Shown here: positions 1 to 9,553 of the stretch, one piece after another
How the letters are laid out: each line of letters begins with the position of its first letter
Numbering within the stretch: position 1 is the first letter of the stretch
DNA from: Brevibacillus laterosporus LMG 15441
GTDB taxonomy: Bacteria > Bacillota > Bacilli > Brevibacillales > Brevibacillaceae
Length of the DNA stretch: 64,000 bases
Direction: 5' to 3'
NCBI RefSeq assembly: GCF_000219535.2
Contig: NZ_CP007806.1
Coordinates: 3,382,501-3,446,500 of the forward strand
The notes under the pieces: model-generated
What the model saw: only the letters and a program-made list of their open reading frames with translations
Databases searched by the model: none
What the model was told of the DNA's origin: nothing
Program-made: the position numbers and the translations under genes

Positions 1-1142
1 ATACCAATAAATACGGCAATCAGTGCACGCAATAACCCAAAATGCTCTCCTAGGAAGCCCAGAACAGGCGGACCTACCAAAAATGCGATATATCCTGTAG
101 TGGCTACGGCTCCGACTCTTGCAGCAGCACCTTGAGGTTCATCTCCTGCCGCCGACAGGCCCACCGGAAAACCAAGTGAAGCTCCAAGCCCCCATAAGAC
201 GACGCCTACCGAAGCGACTAGATAATGCTGTCCCCAGATCACAAGCAGTAATCCTATAGTGGCTGCAATGGAACAGCCCAATAAGACCCGCTCTCGTCCA
301 AAACGATCCAGAAATTTTCCTCCAGTTAAACGTCCCATGGTCATCGCGGCTACGAACAAGTCATAGACAAATGAACCTGTTAGCGCGTTAACCCCATAAC
401 CGTTCACCATAACCAGCGGCAGCCAATCATTAGCTGAACCCTCGGCAAATGCCATACCCAAAACAATAATCCCAATTAGCAACGTCCGCTTCTCGTTCCA
501 TACCTTTAACTGCTGTTTAACAGCCGAATGCTTTGGAGTTCCTACCTCCATTTGTTCCTTTCCCGTATTTTCCGGCAGGTAACGATAGCAGTAATATACT
601 GCTGCAGCCATTAATAGAGCGAGGATCAAGAAATGAACCAAGATCGGGAGGTGAAGGGCCAAAGCCCCGGCACTGATAGCCGCTCCCACAAGTGTTCCAA
701 CAATAAAAAAGCCATGAAAGGCAGGTAAAAGCGTTCGATTAAGTACCTTCTCTACAGCCGATCCTTCGACATTCAGTGCCACTTCCGCCGAGCCGTAACC
801 GCAACCAAAAATGAGCAATCCTCCCATTACGACGGGCACCGATGTCAGGGCCGTACCGACCCCAATAGCCGCAAATCCAATCACAATCAGCAGAGAACTA
901 ACCATAATGACAAGACAGGCACCCTTTCGTGCGATAACCGAACCGGTCGTGAGCAGGCCCAACAAAGATCCAGCAGCAAGCGCGAATATAATGATTCCCA
1001 TCTCGGCGGTCGAGAGCTGAAGTAAGTCTCGAACAGCAGGTGTGCGGGAAACCCATGAAGCAAAGGAAATTCCGGGCAAAGCAAACAGTAAAAACAAGAT
1101 ATTTCGTACAATTCTAGGATTTTGGTTGTAAGTTGATGTCAT
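1..1142 (-). CDS. MFS transporter, 3' end cut by window edge
   Basis: About 380 codons of an uninterrupted reading frame run from the ATG at 1142 off the left edge, so the C-terminus is missing. The protein starts MTSTYNQNPRIVRN and is a chain of hydrophobic helices. Between helices 2 and 3 it has the loop pattern of major facilitator proteins, and a second basic loop reads GRLTGGKFLDRFGRERV, the typical repeat in the C-terminal half. It resembles the YbjJ/fucose-permease branch of small-solute MFS carriers; the substrate cannot be read from the sequence. A GGAG lies about 12 bases before the ATG. It would act in the cytoplasmic membrane. Family call firm, substrate unknown. Confidence 0.85.
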   Translation of the reverse strand, partial: MTSTYNQNPRIVRNILFLLFALPGISFASWVSRTPAVRDLLQLSTAEMGIIIFALAAGSLLGLLTTGSVIARKGACLVIMVSSLLIVIGFAAIGVGTALTSVPVVMGGLLIFGCGYGSAEVALNVEGSAVEKVLNRTLLPAFHGFFIVGTLVGAAISAGALALHLPILVHFLILALLMAAAVYYCYRYLPENTGKEQMEVGTPKHSAVKQQLKVWNEKRTLLIGIIVLGMAFAEGSANDWLPLVMVNGYGVNALTGSFVYDLFVAAMTMGRLTGGKFLDRFGRERVLLGCSIAATIGLLLVIWGQHYLVASVGVVLWGLGASLGFPVGLSAAGDEPQGAAARVGAVATTGYIAFLVGPPVLGFLGEHFGLLRALIAVFIG

Positions 1143-1383
1143 ATGCTTCGATTCATCTCCGTTTCTCCACTAGCTGCAACGAATAGACAAGGCTCCCCAC
1201 TGTCACTGTCATTGTAATTAATCCGTACAAATAGTCTCATCTGGATACTCCAACAACCATGAACGGCTTATGAACCCCGGAATATACTTCAGACACTCCT
1301 AACGAATTGCCAGTGTGGGTATTTCCATTCTCACGGTGGCTTCTGAATAAGAATCAGCGAGCCAGTAAAGACATTGAGTTAAT

Positions 1384-1646
1384 TCACTCTTGTCCATTTT
1401 TAGAATCATTCCATAATTCGTTCCAGCTATCTAGCTCAGTAATCTCACGGATCATTCTCGAGGGCACTCCGGCAGCAAGGCCCCCCGGCGGGAGATCTTT
1501 AGTGACGACATTCCCGGCCCCACTTACTGAATCATGATGCATTTCTGGCGATTATCCTGCTGCCTAATCAATTCTTCATCCGATGTTTTGTATAGCTTTC
1601 CGGACAACACTTTCCCCTTTTCAGCCAACATATCCACATTCTCCAT
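1384..1646 (-). pseudogene. Remnant of a maltose/galactoside O-acetyltransferase
   Basis: From 1646 the frame reads MENVDMLAEKGKVLSGKLY, which matches the N-terminal Mac domain of maltose acetyltransferases (normally MLAGELYxxxDPEL). It stops at 1524. In another frame, from about 1530 to 1384, comes GAGNVVTKDLPPGGLAAGVP and then SRMIREITE, the C-terminal hexapeptide-repeat end of the same family. The catalytic middle of the left-handed beta helix is missing, so the gene suffered an internal deletion plus a frame change. It lies just downstream of an intact member of the family, so the two may be an old tandem pair of which one decayed. Confidence 0.7.
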
Positions 1647-1715
1647 ATATAGTGACTTCCAACCGGGAGTACCGGTTGAAAGTAAAATTGCCGCCGCATA
1701 TCTTCCGTCCATGCA

Positions 1716-2333
1716 TCAATTTGGCAAATAGTCCTCCACATCAAACTCCCTGTCTTTGAAATAATATTTCCGGTCATCTTCCGTAATTTCGCGGATCACC
1801 CTGCAAGGATTTCCTACAGCAATCACATTATCTGGAATATCTTTAGTCACCACACTGCCCGCTCCGATCACAACATTGTTTCCAATCGTAACACCGGGGT
1901 TGATAACGACATTGCCACCGATCCATACATTGTCCCCGATGGTGATGGGAATTCCATATTCATAACCTGAATTTCTAGAATCTGGATGAACCGGATGACC
2001 AGCCGTATAAATGGATACATTGGGAGCAAACATAACGTTCTCGCCGATGACGACCTTACCCACATCCAGAATGGTACAGTTGAAATTAGCATAAAAATTG
2101 TTGCCTACCTCAATATTTTTCCCATAGTCACAATGGAAAGGCGGTTCAATATATACAATTGGACCTGTTTTTCCTAAAATACGCCGGATCAAATCATTCC
2201 GTTTGGCTTCTTCGTTCGGGTTTGACAAATTGTACTCTTGAATTTTCAGCCTGTTCTCTGTTCTTTCTTCACTTAATCCGTCTAACCAGGCTTTGTAAGG
2301 CAGACCAGCAAGCATTCTTTCCTTTTGATTCAT
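1716..2333 (-). CDS. Maltose O-acetyltransferase family enzyme (hexapeptide repeat)
   Basis: A complete 205-residue protein. Residues 1-60 form a Mac domain ([20 protein letters not shown]). Residues 70-190 are imperfect isoleucine/valine hexapeptide repeats of a left-handed beta helix, and the catalytic histidine is in [13 protein letters not shown]. It ends [20 protein letters not shown], the usual C-terminus of Maa/LacA/NodL enzymes, and the length matches the family (about 185-205). It would transfer acetyl from acetyl-CoA to a sugar hydroxyl in the cytoplasm as a trimer. The sugar is uncertain. The decayed relative at 1384-1646 follows on the same strand. Confidence 0.88.
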   Translation of the reverse strand: MNQKERMLAGLPYKAWLDGLSEERTENRLKIQEYNLSNPNEEAKRNDLIRRILGKTGPIVYIEPPFHCDYGKNIEVGNNFYANFNCTILDVGKVVIGENVMFAPNVSIYTAGHPVHPDSRNSGYEYGIPITIGDNVWIGGNVVINPGVTIGNNVVIGAGSVVTKDIPDNVIAVGNPCRVIREITEDDRKYYFKDREFDVEDYLPN

Positions 2334-2660
2334 TATCTACTTCATCCCTTCACGCTGTTCTACGTTAAATAGTATGTATTTATAGTGAATCATCTGGATT
2401 TCACAACAAGAGAACACCATAAATAAAATTAGTCGCCATTGAAAAAAGGTCATGCCTTTTCCGATGGCAAGAGAAAATACGACGCTCCCCCAATATCGAC
2501 GCAATCACTTGTGCAAAACCGGCAAAAGCGATCCTTTAGCAGTCAAACGCTCTCCCATGTGGGCTTGGGAAGAGAGTAGTGAAAAAATACATAAACAGAC
2601 ACCGATAATAGCTTTAGAGAAATCTCGGAAATAAGCAGGGCAACACTCTTCGTGAGGGGT

Positions 2661-2810
2661 TCAATCACAAACATGAGGCTCAAACAAGTCAATTCTTCCA
2701 TCCTCACGAAAAGCCTTCGCCGCGTACAGCATGAGTCCAAAGAACATAAATCCGACAGAGCTTTCATATTTTTGTTTTTGATTATCCACTAGCTCTTCTT
2801 TTTGCCGCAT
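2661..2810 (-). CDS. Short ORF of 49 codons after the ROK gene, possibly a gene remnant
   Basis: The ATG at 2810 begins one base beyond the ROK regulator stop. The product has a hydrophilic start (MRQKEELVDNQKQKYESS) and one hydrophobic stretch (VGFMFFGLMLYAAKAF), then stops. Other frames as far down as 2460 also carry hydrophobic fragments, for example FAGFAQVIASILGER. This could be the start of a membrane protein broken by frameshifts, perhaps a sugar transporter controlled by the ROK protein. I do not recognise a family, and it may not be translated. The rest of 2334-2660 holds nothing else I can name. Confidence 0.3.
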   Translation of the reverse strand: MRQKEELVDNQKQKYESSVGFMFFGLMLYAAKAFREDGRIDLFEPHVCD

Positions 2811-2811
2811 C

Positions 2812-3801
2812 TTATCTGGTATCAATCATGCTTAATGCGCTATGTTTGATTCCGGCTTCAAAATCGGTATTTAAATCCGCTGACGTAATAATTTCGGGAA
2901 GCATCATCTTCTCTAACGGCAACAGACATCTTTCATGAATGATCTCAGTGATACGGTGCCTGATGTTTGCCCCATAAAGAACTATCCGATCCGGGTTGTA
3001 CATACAAAGAAATGCCTTAATGGTTTTGAACATCACATCTTCCATTTCTTCAGAGTTGTAATTAAATGATTCCCAATGAACACCGAAAGGAAAATATTTG
3101 ATCTCTCCGGCCAAACCATTTCGTCCTTTATAAACTTTCCCATTCAAGTAAATTCCAGCTCCCGGGGGGTATTTATCGGGAAAGTAGAGTCCGATCACAC
3201 ACTCATCGCTACGAATTTGATTCAGATGACAATAACCCATGACTGCCGCATTGATATCATTTTCGATAAGAACAGGCAAATGGAATTTTGCGCTAACATG
3301 ACCAGAAAGGGATTGTTCCCTCATTTCTTCGTAATCGCTTATGACGATCTTTTGATTCACTTCTGCCCCCGGAATCCCAAAACAGATAGCTTTGATTGCC
3401 GGAAATTGAGCAAGCAAATTTTCAATATGGTTATCAAAGCTGTCCACATTAACGTTGGAAATAGCATGCTGTGTCCTTTGAATGACCTCTCCCCTCAGAT
3501 TGACAACGCCATAAAATACGGTGTCCTGTCCGTAGTATTCGTGCATATAGATCATCAAAGCCAGGCGGAATGTACTGTTATAGCGAAATGATGCCGCAGG
3601 ACGTCCGCTAGCAGAATGCAATACCAAATCCGGAAGAACCTCTCCGGTATCCATAAGTGTATTGATCAAGGAATTGACGGTAACCACACTAAGACCTGTG
3701 AATTCGGCCAACTGAGATTTCGTCGCCGTTTCAACATCTAATAAGGCAGAACGGACTTTATTTAAATTAATCTCTTTTATAAGATTAACTTTTTTGCTCA
3801 T
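2812..3801 (-). CDS. ROK family transcriptional regulator (XylR/NagC type)
   Basis: A 329-residue protein. Residues 15-75 form a winged helix-turn-helix (TKSQLAEFTGLSVVTVNSLI), followed by the ROK sugar-kinase-like fold with AICFGIPGAEV and VLIENDINAAVMGY. The kinase-type glycine loops are present, but the zinc-binding CxCGxxGC signature is replaced by GRNGLAGEIKYFPFGVHWES. This suggests a repressor that senses a sugar without the classical zinc site. AGGAGG stands 11 bases before the ATG. Its own promoter region carries three copies of one palindrome (3833-3866), pointing to autoregulation. The target genes are probably the sugar-related genes nearby, but this is inferred. Confidence 0.87.
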   Translation of the reverse strand: MSKKVNLIKEINLNKVRSALLDVETATKSQLAEFTGLSVVTVNSLINTLMDTGEVLPDLVLHSASGRPAASFRYNSTFRLALMIYMHEYYGQDTVFYGVVNLRGEVIQRTQHAISNVNVDSFDNHIENLLAQFPAIKAICFGIPGAEVNQKIVISDYEEMREQSLSGHVSAKFHLPVLIENDINAAVMGYCHLNQIRSDECVIGLYFPDKYPPGAGIYLNGKVYKGRNGLAGEIKYFPFGVHWESFNYNSEEMEDVMFKTIKAFLCMYNPDRIVLYGANIRHRITEIIHERCLLPLEKMMLPEIITSADLNTDFEAGIKHSALSMIDTR

Positions 3802-3832
3802 CTGTTAGCTTGCCTCCTAAAAATAAAGGGTA

Positions 3833-3866
3833 TTTATAAATATGGTTTATAAACACCCTTTATAAA
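3833..3866. promoter_or_regulatory. Three phased TTTATAAA palindromes upstream of the ROK gene
   Basis: The 8-bp palindrome TTTATAAA occurs at 3833-3840, 3846-3853 and 3859-3866, exactly 13 bp apart, about 32-65 bp before the ROK start. Surrounding CCCTTT/AAAGGG bases extend the symmetry. AT-rich palindromes at this distance are typical of ROK repressor operators, so self-control is the simplest reading. Confidence 0.55.
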
Positions 3867-3989
3867 TATCCTTTACTTTAATCCTTATCAAAAATGTTGT
3901 CAATAAAAATTTACCGTTGTTTTTAAGACAATCCTGTCTATAACCGTTGTTGGAACGTCTTAGGAAATGCCAGCATTATCGGGGATTAT

Positions 3990-4042
3990 TTCCAAGCGGC
4001 GGGGATATGACGTTAGGGGCTGTCAGTGCCCCCCGCTTGGAA
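3990..4042. other. Large GC-rich inverted repeat in the 3.88-4.26 kb intergenic region
   Basis: The arms TTCCAAGCGGCGGGG (from 3990) and CCCCCCGCTTGGAA (to 4042) pair almost perfectly around a loop of about 24 bases, in an otherwise AT-rich, gene-free stretch. No uridine tract follows, so it is not a plain terminator. It could be a small RNA, a MITE-like remnant or a palindromic repeat. Confidence 0.4.
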
Positions 4043-4260
4043 AATTCAAATATGAATAAACAAGGAGATTTATAATAAAAATTGGGGGATATATTTATAA
4101 TCTGCCCATCCATACGCGATCGGAATAATAACCAACTACCACAGCAAGGCTTTCATTTGCTCGTTGTAACCTACTCTCCCTTCACACTGTGTTAAATATC
4201 CAATTCTAGTAGTTAATTGTGTGGTATAATTTCCCTAAATAAAATGAAAGGAGATATCAT

Positions 4261-4708
4261 TGTGGAACTTATTCTAAAGGAAGTAACTTCTGAAGACTGG
4301 GAAGAATGTATTGAGTTACAGCCCCATGAAGATCAAAAACACTTTATCGCCTCAAATCTATATTCCTTAGCACAGTCAAAATTTTTACCGAATTTTGAAA
4401 CCCTTGCCGTGTACAAAGATCAAATAATGGTTGGATTTGTGATGTTTGGGATAGATCCCGACGATTCGCAATACTGGATTTATAGACTTATGATCGCTTC
4501 TGGTCATCAAGGAAAAGGGTACGGAATTGAAACCATGAAACAGGTTATTGACAAAATAAAAGCAAAACCAGATACAACAGATATTATGGTAGCCTATCAC
4601 CCGGACAACCAAGCCGCTGCCTCTCTCTATGAAAAACTAGGCTTTCAAGTTCTTGGTAAAGCTCCATGGGGTGAAATTATGGCACGTCTTTCTCGAAAGC
4701 TAACTTAA
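4261..4708 (+). CDS. GNAT acetyltransferase, BltD/PaiA-like
   Basis: I choose the GTG at 4261 because AAAGGAG sits 8 bases before it; the in-frame ATG at 4217 has no ribosome site. The 148-residue product carries the GNAT acetyl-CoA motif RLMIASGHQGKGYGIETM (Q/RxxGxG/A in beta4-alpha3) and the terminal NQAAASLYEKLGFQVLGK segment. Overall form is close to spermine/spermidine acetyltransferases such as BltD, so a polyamine or small-amine substrate is possible. It is monocistronic, with no clear terminator after it. Confidence 0.85.
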
Positions 4709-4916
4709 CAAAATGAGTATTGTGTACCCTCCAGCTAAACCGTCAGCGCTATCTGGGGTAAATTTTTGAGCGTGGCTTTGAGTTTAAGAAGTTCTTCTAT
4801 TTACATTCACTATTGCTGTATTTTAGTGCAAGTGCAAATCATTGAAATAAGTTATCTTAGTTACTCACTATGAGAAGCGGTTTGAAAAACACAGGACTAG
4901 TTAAATTCTCCCTAAT

Positions 4917-5573
4917 TTATTTATAGTCTTCTAGCTGAATAGAATGATCACAAACTTCTTTTAAAAGCTTCTTATTATGTGATATAAAGAGAACTGCCAT
5001 ATTTTCCTGTTCTTTTAATAATTTAATGATCCACAATTCATTGATCTTATCTAAACTAGACGTTGCTTCATCACAAATCAAGAGCTTAGGCTGTACGAGC
5101 AAAGCTAAAGCGATACAGATTCTTTGGTATTGGCCTCCGCTTATTTCCAACGATCTCTTAGCAAGTATATCAACGGACAAGTTGCAACGTGAAAGCACCG
5201 ATTCGACTTTTGGTAGATATTCCTCTTTGCGGGCAAGCTGGAACTGCTTTAACGGTTCAAATAATAGTTGTTTTATTGTTTTTGTCGGATCCAAAGCTCT
5301 CCGTGTATATTGGGTCACTAGCTGAATCTGCTGGACCCACTCCTTCTTAGAAAAAGTTGCCATAGTGCGTCCGTCTAAATAAATTTGTCCATGGGAATAT
5401 TTCTCTAATCCCGTTATAATCCTAACGAAAGTAGATTTCCCAGCACCATTTTCACCCACTATTCCTACCCACTCGCCAGTGTCAACGAGAAGATCCAAAT
5501 TTTTGAAAATCAATTGGTTTCCATATGTTTTGGTCAGTTGAGAGATTTTTAATAAACTAGTATTTTCCTTCAA
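4917..5573 (-). CDS. ABC transporter ATPase, second subunit of Nik/Opp-type system
   Basis: A 218-residue ATP-binding protein with Walker A GENGAGKST (about residues 40-48), signature SGGQYQRICIALAL and Walker B LLICDEATSSLD. It overlaps the preceding ATPase gene by 17 bp, which indicates translational coupling. It corresponds to NikE/OppF, the second nucleotide-binding subunit of nickel- and peptide-type importers, but is shorter because it lacks the usual C-terminal extension. It is the last gene of the operon running 10520 to 4917. Confidence 0.9.
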   Translation of the reverse strand: MKENTSLLKISQLTKTYGNQLIFKNLDLLVDTGEWVGIVGENGAGKSTFVRIITGLEKYSHGQIYLDGRTMATFSKKEWVQQIQLVTQYTRRALDPTKTIKQLLFEPLKQFQLARKEEYLPKVESVLSRCNLSVDILAKRSLEISGGQYQRICIALALLVQPKLLICDEATSSLDKINELWIIKLLKEQENMAVLFISHNKKLLKEVCDHSIQLEDYK

Positions 5574-6273
5574 AGATCTCGATTAACTCCTTTGTATACT
5601 TTTCTTTCGGCTTACTGAGGACTTGATTTGTTGGTCCAGCTTCGATCAATCGTCCATCTTTTATGATACCCACGTGCGTACTATATTTCTTCACGATCGT
5701 TAAGTCGTGGGTAATAAAAAAGATGGTCATTTGCTTTTTCTCGTAAATTCTCCGCAGAAGATTTAGAATCGTTTCCTGGCTTTGTTCATCCAAAGCACTG
5801 GTGGCTTCATCAGCAATGATGATCTCCGGATCAGAAACGAGAGCCATTGCCAGTGCCACTTTCTGGCACATTCCTCCGCTCAACTGAAAAGGACGTTTGG
5901 CAAGCAAACTAGAACGATCGGAAAAACCTACCCAGCTTAGAATTTGAAGCATTTCCTTTTCACGCTCTTCTCTATTTTTCATACCTCTGGATTTTAAGAG
6001 ATGATGAAATTGAGTTTCCACGGGAACATTGCTTTGCATGCTCCCAATTGGATTCTGTAGGATTATCTCCATCTTTTTCCGATCACTTTGAATGGAGCCG
6101 CTGACATGAAATTCTTTCGGCAAAAAGCCCAATATCGTTTTGCCCAGTAAGGTTTTTCCACCCCCGCTTTCACCGATCAGGCAAAAGAAATCGCCTTTAG
6201 AAACCGACAGTGAGATCGATTTTAGCAGTGCTTGTCCTTTGAAATAGACAGAACAATTGGACAGATCAATCAT
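5557..6273 (-). CDS. ABC transporter ATPase, first subunit of Nik/Opp-type system
   Basis: A 238-residue protein with Walker A GESGGGKTLL, signature LSGGMCQKVALAMAL and Walker B IIIADEATSALDEQSQ, followed by an H-loop (FFITHDLT). It corresponds to NikD/OppD and also lacks the long C-terminal oligopeptide domain, which fits the nickel/metallophore subgroup better than the large Opp type. It overlaps the permease gene upstream by 8 bp and the second ATPase downstream by 17 bp. Confidence 0.9.
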   Translation of the reverse strand: MIDLSNCSVYFKGQALLKSISLSVSKGDFFCLIGESGGGKTLLGKTILGFLPKEFHVSGSIQSDRKKMEIILQNPIGSMQSNVPVETQFHHLLKSRGMKNREEREKEMLQILSWVGFSDRSSLLAKRPFQLSGGMCQKVALAMALVSDPEIIIADEATSALDEQSQETILNLLRRIYEKKQMTIFFITHDLTIVKKYSTHVGIIKDGRLIEAGPTNQVLSKPKEKYTKELIEIFEGKY

Positions 6274-7054
6274 AGGCTATTCCCCACCGTTTCCTGATTT
6301 TGCTGCTGATGAATTGAGTTATGAGCACGATCGCACTCAAAATGATTCCTGGAAAAATAAATATCCATGGCGCTACGAAGAAGTAGGCTTTTCCATCAAA
6401 AAGGATTGTTCCTAGTTCTGGTGTTGGCGGTTGTACACCTATGCCTAAGAAAGACAGTCCAGAGATACTCAAAATGATTTTGCCGATATCGGTTAGAAAT
6501 AAGGAAAGTAATTCTGCAATAATATTAGGAATGATATGGTAAAACAATGTATGCTTTCCATACGATCCCCTCAAAGGAGCCAAAATGATGAATTCTTCTT
6601 TGCGGATATTCAGAACTAAGTTTCGGATATAGCGGATGTACTTGCCTGACCAACTTATGATTAGCGCAGCCATTACAGTAAAAATCGAATTTGAAAAGAA
6701 TCCTGTAAAAACCAGCGTCAAAATCAATGATGGGATACTGATCATAATATCCGCAATAGTTGTTATACTGGAATCAACCAGCCCGCCAACAAGACCTGAT
6801 ATCCCACCTAGTATCAAGCTGACCAAAACGACTCCGAACAAAGAACAAATGGCCAGCAGCAAAGAATAGAAGCTGCCATAAAAAGTCCGACTAAATAAAT
6901 CTCTTCCCAAATAATCTGTCCCAAACCAATGGCTCCAGCTCATCCCTTGCAAACTATTGCTCTTCTCGATAGCATAAGGGTCTTTTAATTGAATGAAGAT
7001 AAGGGCAAGAACAACGCAACAAGCGAAAAAAACAACGATATGCTTCTTCATCAT
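6266..7054 (-). CDS. ABC transporter permease (NikC/OppC-type)
   Basis: A 262-residue membrane protein with about six hydrophobic helices. Near the N-terminus is WFGTDYLGRDLFSRTFYGS, the signature preceding the BPD_transp_1 domain in NikC/DppC permeases. The EAA-type coupling loop reads RLAPLRGSYGKHTLFYHIIPN when the conserved alanine/glycine positions are aligned. Its start overlaps the stop of the first permease gene by 4 bp (ATGA). It forms the channel together with the product of 7051-7986. Confidence 0.9.
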   Translation of the reverse strand: MMKKHIVVFFACCVVLALIFIQLKDPYAIEKSNSLQGMSWSHWFGTDYLGRDLFSRTFYGSFYSLLLAICSLFGVVLVSLILGGISGLVGGLVDSSITTIADIMISIPSLILTLVFTGFFSNSIFTVMAALIISWSGKYIRYIRNLVLNIRKEEFIILAPLRGSYGKHTLFYHIIPNIIAELLSLFLTDIGKIILSISGLSFLGIGVQPPTPELGTILFDGKAYFFVAPWIFIFPGIILSAIVLITQFISSKIRKRWGIAYD

Positions 7055-7986
7055 TCTCCCCCTTGATCGAGTTGTATTCTCATATCAATTTTTTGGATCA
7101 ATAAATCGACGAAATAATTCAATAAAAAGATAACGCAAGCAATGATCAAGGTGATCCCTTGAATAACTGGATAATCTCTCGTGGAGATGGCATCCATCAA
7201 CAGCTTTCCTAAGCCAGAAATACTAAATATGATCTCGACGATAACCGTCCCTCCGATAAGATTTATTAGACTATTGCCGTAAAGAGAAATCAGTGGTACG
7301 AACAATTCCTTCAATTGATAATAAAACCGATAATACCACTTGATCCCCCTAAACTTGGCAATAATCTGCTGCTCGCTGGTTGCTGAAGATACAATTAAAT
7401 CACTTACCATTTTGGATAGATAACATCCCTCAGAAAAGCAGATAACGAATATAGGTAAGATGAGATGTCTGCCAGAACTACTGCCTACAAAAGGGAACCA
7501 TTTTAGCTGGACTCCAAAAATAAAGATAGCCAATATAGCGATCCAATAAATAGGAAACGACAACATTACAGAAAGAAGCTGTCTCAGCCATTTCAAAGCA
7601 GGAAAATTCCCGATCATGCCTCCCAAACTTAGAGAAAAAACAATACAAATAACGAGGGAGATTCCGATCAATTTCAAAGTGACCGCAGCTTTTTCTGCAA
7701 TGATCTGCAAAACCGGTGTATTTGTCATAAAGGAATTTCCAAAATCCCCCTTTAAACTATTAAGCAGCCAGCGAAAGTACTGATCCAAAAAGTTCCCGTC
7801 GATCCCTAGCCTTGTTCTCATTTCTTCAATTGCTTCTTGGGATACGTGTTGGACCCCCAGCTTTCGGAGAACACCTAATGCTGGATCGCCTGTCGAAAAG
7901 GAGAGAAGCTCGTATAGCAAAAAGGAAAAAAGCAGCAGACTCACGACTAAACGTAGAGTTTTCCAGAAAAAAAACCCTTTATTCAT
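7051..7986 (-). CDS. ABC transporter permease (NikB/OppB-type)
   Basis: A 311-residue permease. After the first helix come FSTGDPALGVLRKLG and RTRLGIDGNFLDQYFRWL, features of the NikB/DppB periplasmic loop. Five further helices follow, with SISGLGKLLMDAISTRDYPV near the end, a hallmark of this permease class. It starts one base beyond the stop of the binding-protein gene. Together with the other four genes it completes an importer of the peptide/opine/nickel uptake family. Confidence 0.9.
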   Translation of the reverse strand: MNKGFFFWKTLRLVVSLLLFSFLLYELLSFSTGDPALGVLRKLGVQHVSQEAIEEMRTRLGIDGNFLDQYFRWLLNSLKGDFGNSFMTNTPVLQIIAEKAAVTLKLIGISLVICIVFSLSLGGMIGNFPALKWLRQLLSVMLSFPIYWIAILAIFIFGVQLKWFPFVGSSSGRHLILPIFVICFSEGCYLSKMVSDLIVSSATSEQQIIAKFRGIKWYYRFYYQLKELFVPLISLYGNSLINLIGGTVIVEIIFSISGLGKLLMDAISTRDYPVIQGITLIIACVIFLLNYFVDLLIQKIDMRIQLDQGGE

Positions 7987-7987
7987 C

Positions 7988-9553
7988 TTATTTCACCACA
8001 AGTTTTTTAAAATCGATTGGTACATCGGATACACCAGAATAATGGAATTCTAAAATTTTGCTTGAAGTAACAAATTTTTCATCTTTGTAATCGATTGGAA
8101 TAGCAAGTGTTTCTTCAGAAATACGTTTAAAAATATTGTCGAATATCTGTTGCTGTTTTTTTTCTTGGATTGTAACTGCAAAATCATCTAGTAGATTCGT
8201 CAATTTGGCGTCATTTGCAAGAACTCCATGTCCCTCAGCAGTATTATGATAAAGTGAGTTCAAGAAATTATAAGGCAGCAGTGCATCAGTATAGGTACGA
8301 TAAAAAATCATGTCATACTTTTTCGTGTTCCATAAAACATCATAGTAGCTTTCACTATCAAAGATATTGATATTTACTTTTACCCCAGCTTTTTTCAAGT
8401 CGCTTTCAATAATTTCCGCCTGTTCTTTCCATTCGGGAAATTCTGTTGTTTGGATAACTAGATCAAAGGCAAGCACATTGTTTGCTTTTTCATAATAACC
8501 CTCTGCATTTTCTACGTAGCCCTCTGATTCAAACATACTTCTAGCTTTGTTAAGATCATACGGGAAGTTCTCTTGATTATCCGTAGAAACATATTTAACG
8601 TTCTCCTGGAATAAGCCAACCAGCTTTTTATCCGATAATGTAGACTTGTTGACGGCCAATTCGATCCCTTTACGGATAGTGGAAGTCAATACTTGATTAT
8701 CAGGATTGAAGGCTAGAAAATGCGACCTCGTTCCTTCAAATTTATGTACATGATAAGATTTATCCTTTTTCAATGAATTGATGTCACTATCCGTGATACT
8801 GCCTAATGTTCCTCCGACAACGTCGACCTCGCCACTTTTAAGCGCTAAAGTACGTGAGCTTCCATCTTCGATCGTCTTGAAATTTACCTGATAATTCACT
8901 GGATTTCCATGATTATAGTATGGATTTGGCTCCATCAGCACTTGCTCGGCAGAGATTTCCTTCACAGTAAAGGCCCCAGTACCAATTGCCTCTTTGAATG
9001 CTCCATCAACTTTTTCACCCTCAACAGAATGCGGACTCATGATTCTTAATGGACGAGCCTGACACAATTCAGCTAATACTTGATTGGAGATTTTTGTAAA
9101 ATGCATCGCGACTGTCGTACCATCGATCACTTCGACTTTTTCCAAATTTGTCAGAGTCTGCAAATCGCTTGTCTCATTCTTTGCTTTTGCTCGATCAATT
9201 GTAAATTTCACAGCTTCCGCATTTACATCGCTGCCGTCAGAAAATTTGACATCCTTTTTTAGATGAAATACATATTTTTTCCCGTCCTCTGATATTTCCC
9301 AAGACTCAGCTAGACCAGGCTTGAAGGCTCCTTTTTCGCCATATTCGACTAAAGGCTCATAAACTGCTCCATATAGAGCCAAATATGTATCATAAGAAGT
9401 GGCATCTAGTTTCTGAGCATTTGACTCGTTTGAAATAGCGATATTTACTGTCGCCTTCTCATCTTTTTTTGATGCATCCTGATTATTAGAAGAGCAGCCA
9501 ACAAGAGAAATGGCAGCCAGCATAGAAATTACAATCCCGAACTTTTTTTTCAT
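7988..9553 (-). CDS. Lipoprotein solute-binding protein, nickel/peptide (SBP_bac_5) family
   Basis: I place the start at the ATG of MKKKFG (9553); upstream in-frame codons overlap the AAAGGA ribosome site. The lipobox LVGC (about residues 17-20) anchors it outside the membrane. The body has SBP_bac_5 features: KPGLAESWEISEDGKKYVFH, KFSDGSDVNAEAVKFTIDRA and IGTGAFTVKE. Residues RPLRIMSP resemble the NikA segment around the metal-chelate pocket, so uptake of nickel or another metal as a small-molecule complex is the favoured role; a peptide ligand is possible. The 280-bp leader before it (9554-9833) suggests separate control within the operon. Confidence 0.88.
   Translation of the reverse strand: MKKKFGIVISMLAAISLVGCSSNNQDASKKDEKATVNIAISNESNAQKLDATSYDTYLALYGAVYEPLVEYGEKGAFKPGLAESWEISEDGKKYVFHLKKDVKFSDGSDVNAEAVKFTIDRAKAKNETSDLQTLTNLEKVEVIDGTTVAMHFTKISNQVLAELCQARPLRIMSPHSVEGEKVDGAFKEAIGTGAFTVKEISAEQVLMEPNPYYNHGNPVNYQVNFKTIEDGSSRTLALKSGEVDVVGGTLGSITDSDINSLKKDKSYHVHKFEGTRSHFLAFNPDNQVLTSTIRKGIELAVNKSTLSDKKLVGLFQENVKYVSTDNQENFPYDLNKARSMFESEGYVENAEGYYEKANNVLAFDLVIQTTEFPEWKEQAEIIESDLKKAGVKVNINIFDSESYYDVLWNTKKYDMIFYRTYTDALLPYNFLNSLYHNTAEGHGVLANDAKLTNLLDDFAVTIQEKKQQQIFDNIFKRISEETLAIPIDYKDEKFVTSSKILEFHYSGVSDVPIDFKKLVVK

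Noticed and set aside
3076..3591. Plus-strand 171-codon open frame opposite the ROK regulator
   Set aside because: It is a shadow of the ROK gene on the other strand: no ribosome site, no recognisable domain, and the minus-strand product is convincing over its whole length.
5026..5325. Plus-strand 99-codon frame inside the ABC ATPase gene
   Set aside because: Antisense shadow of the ATPase coding sequence; the conserved Walker and signature motifs lie on the minus strand.
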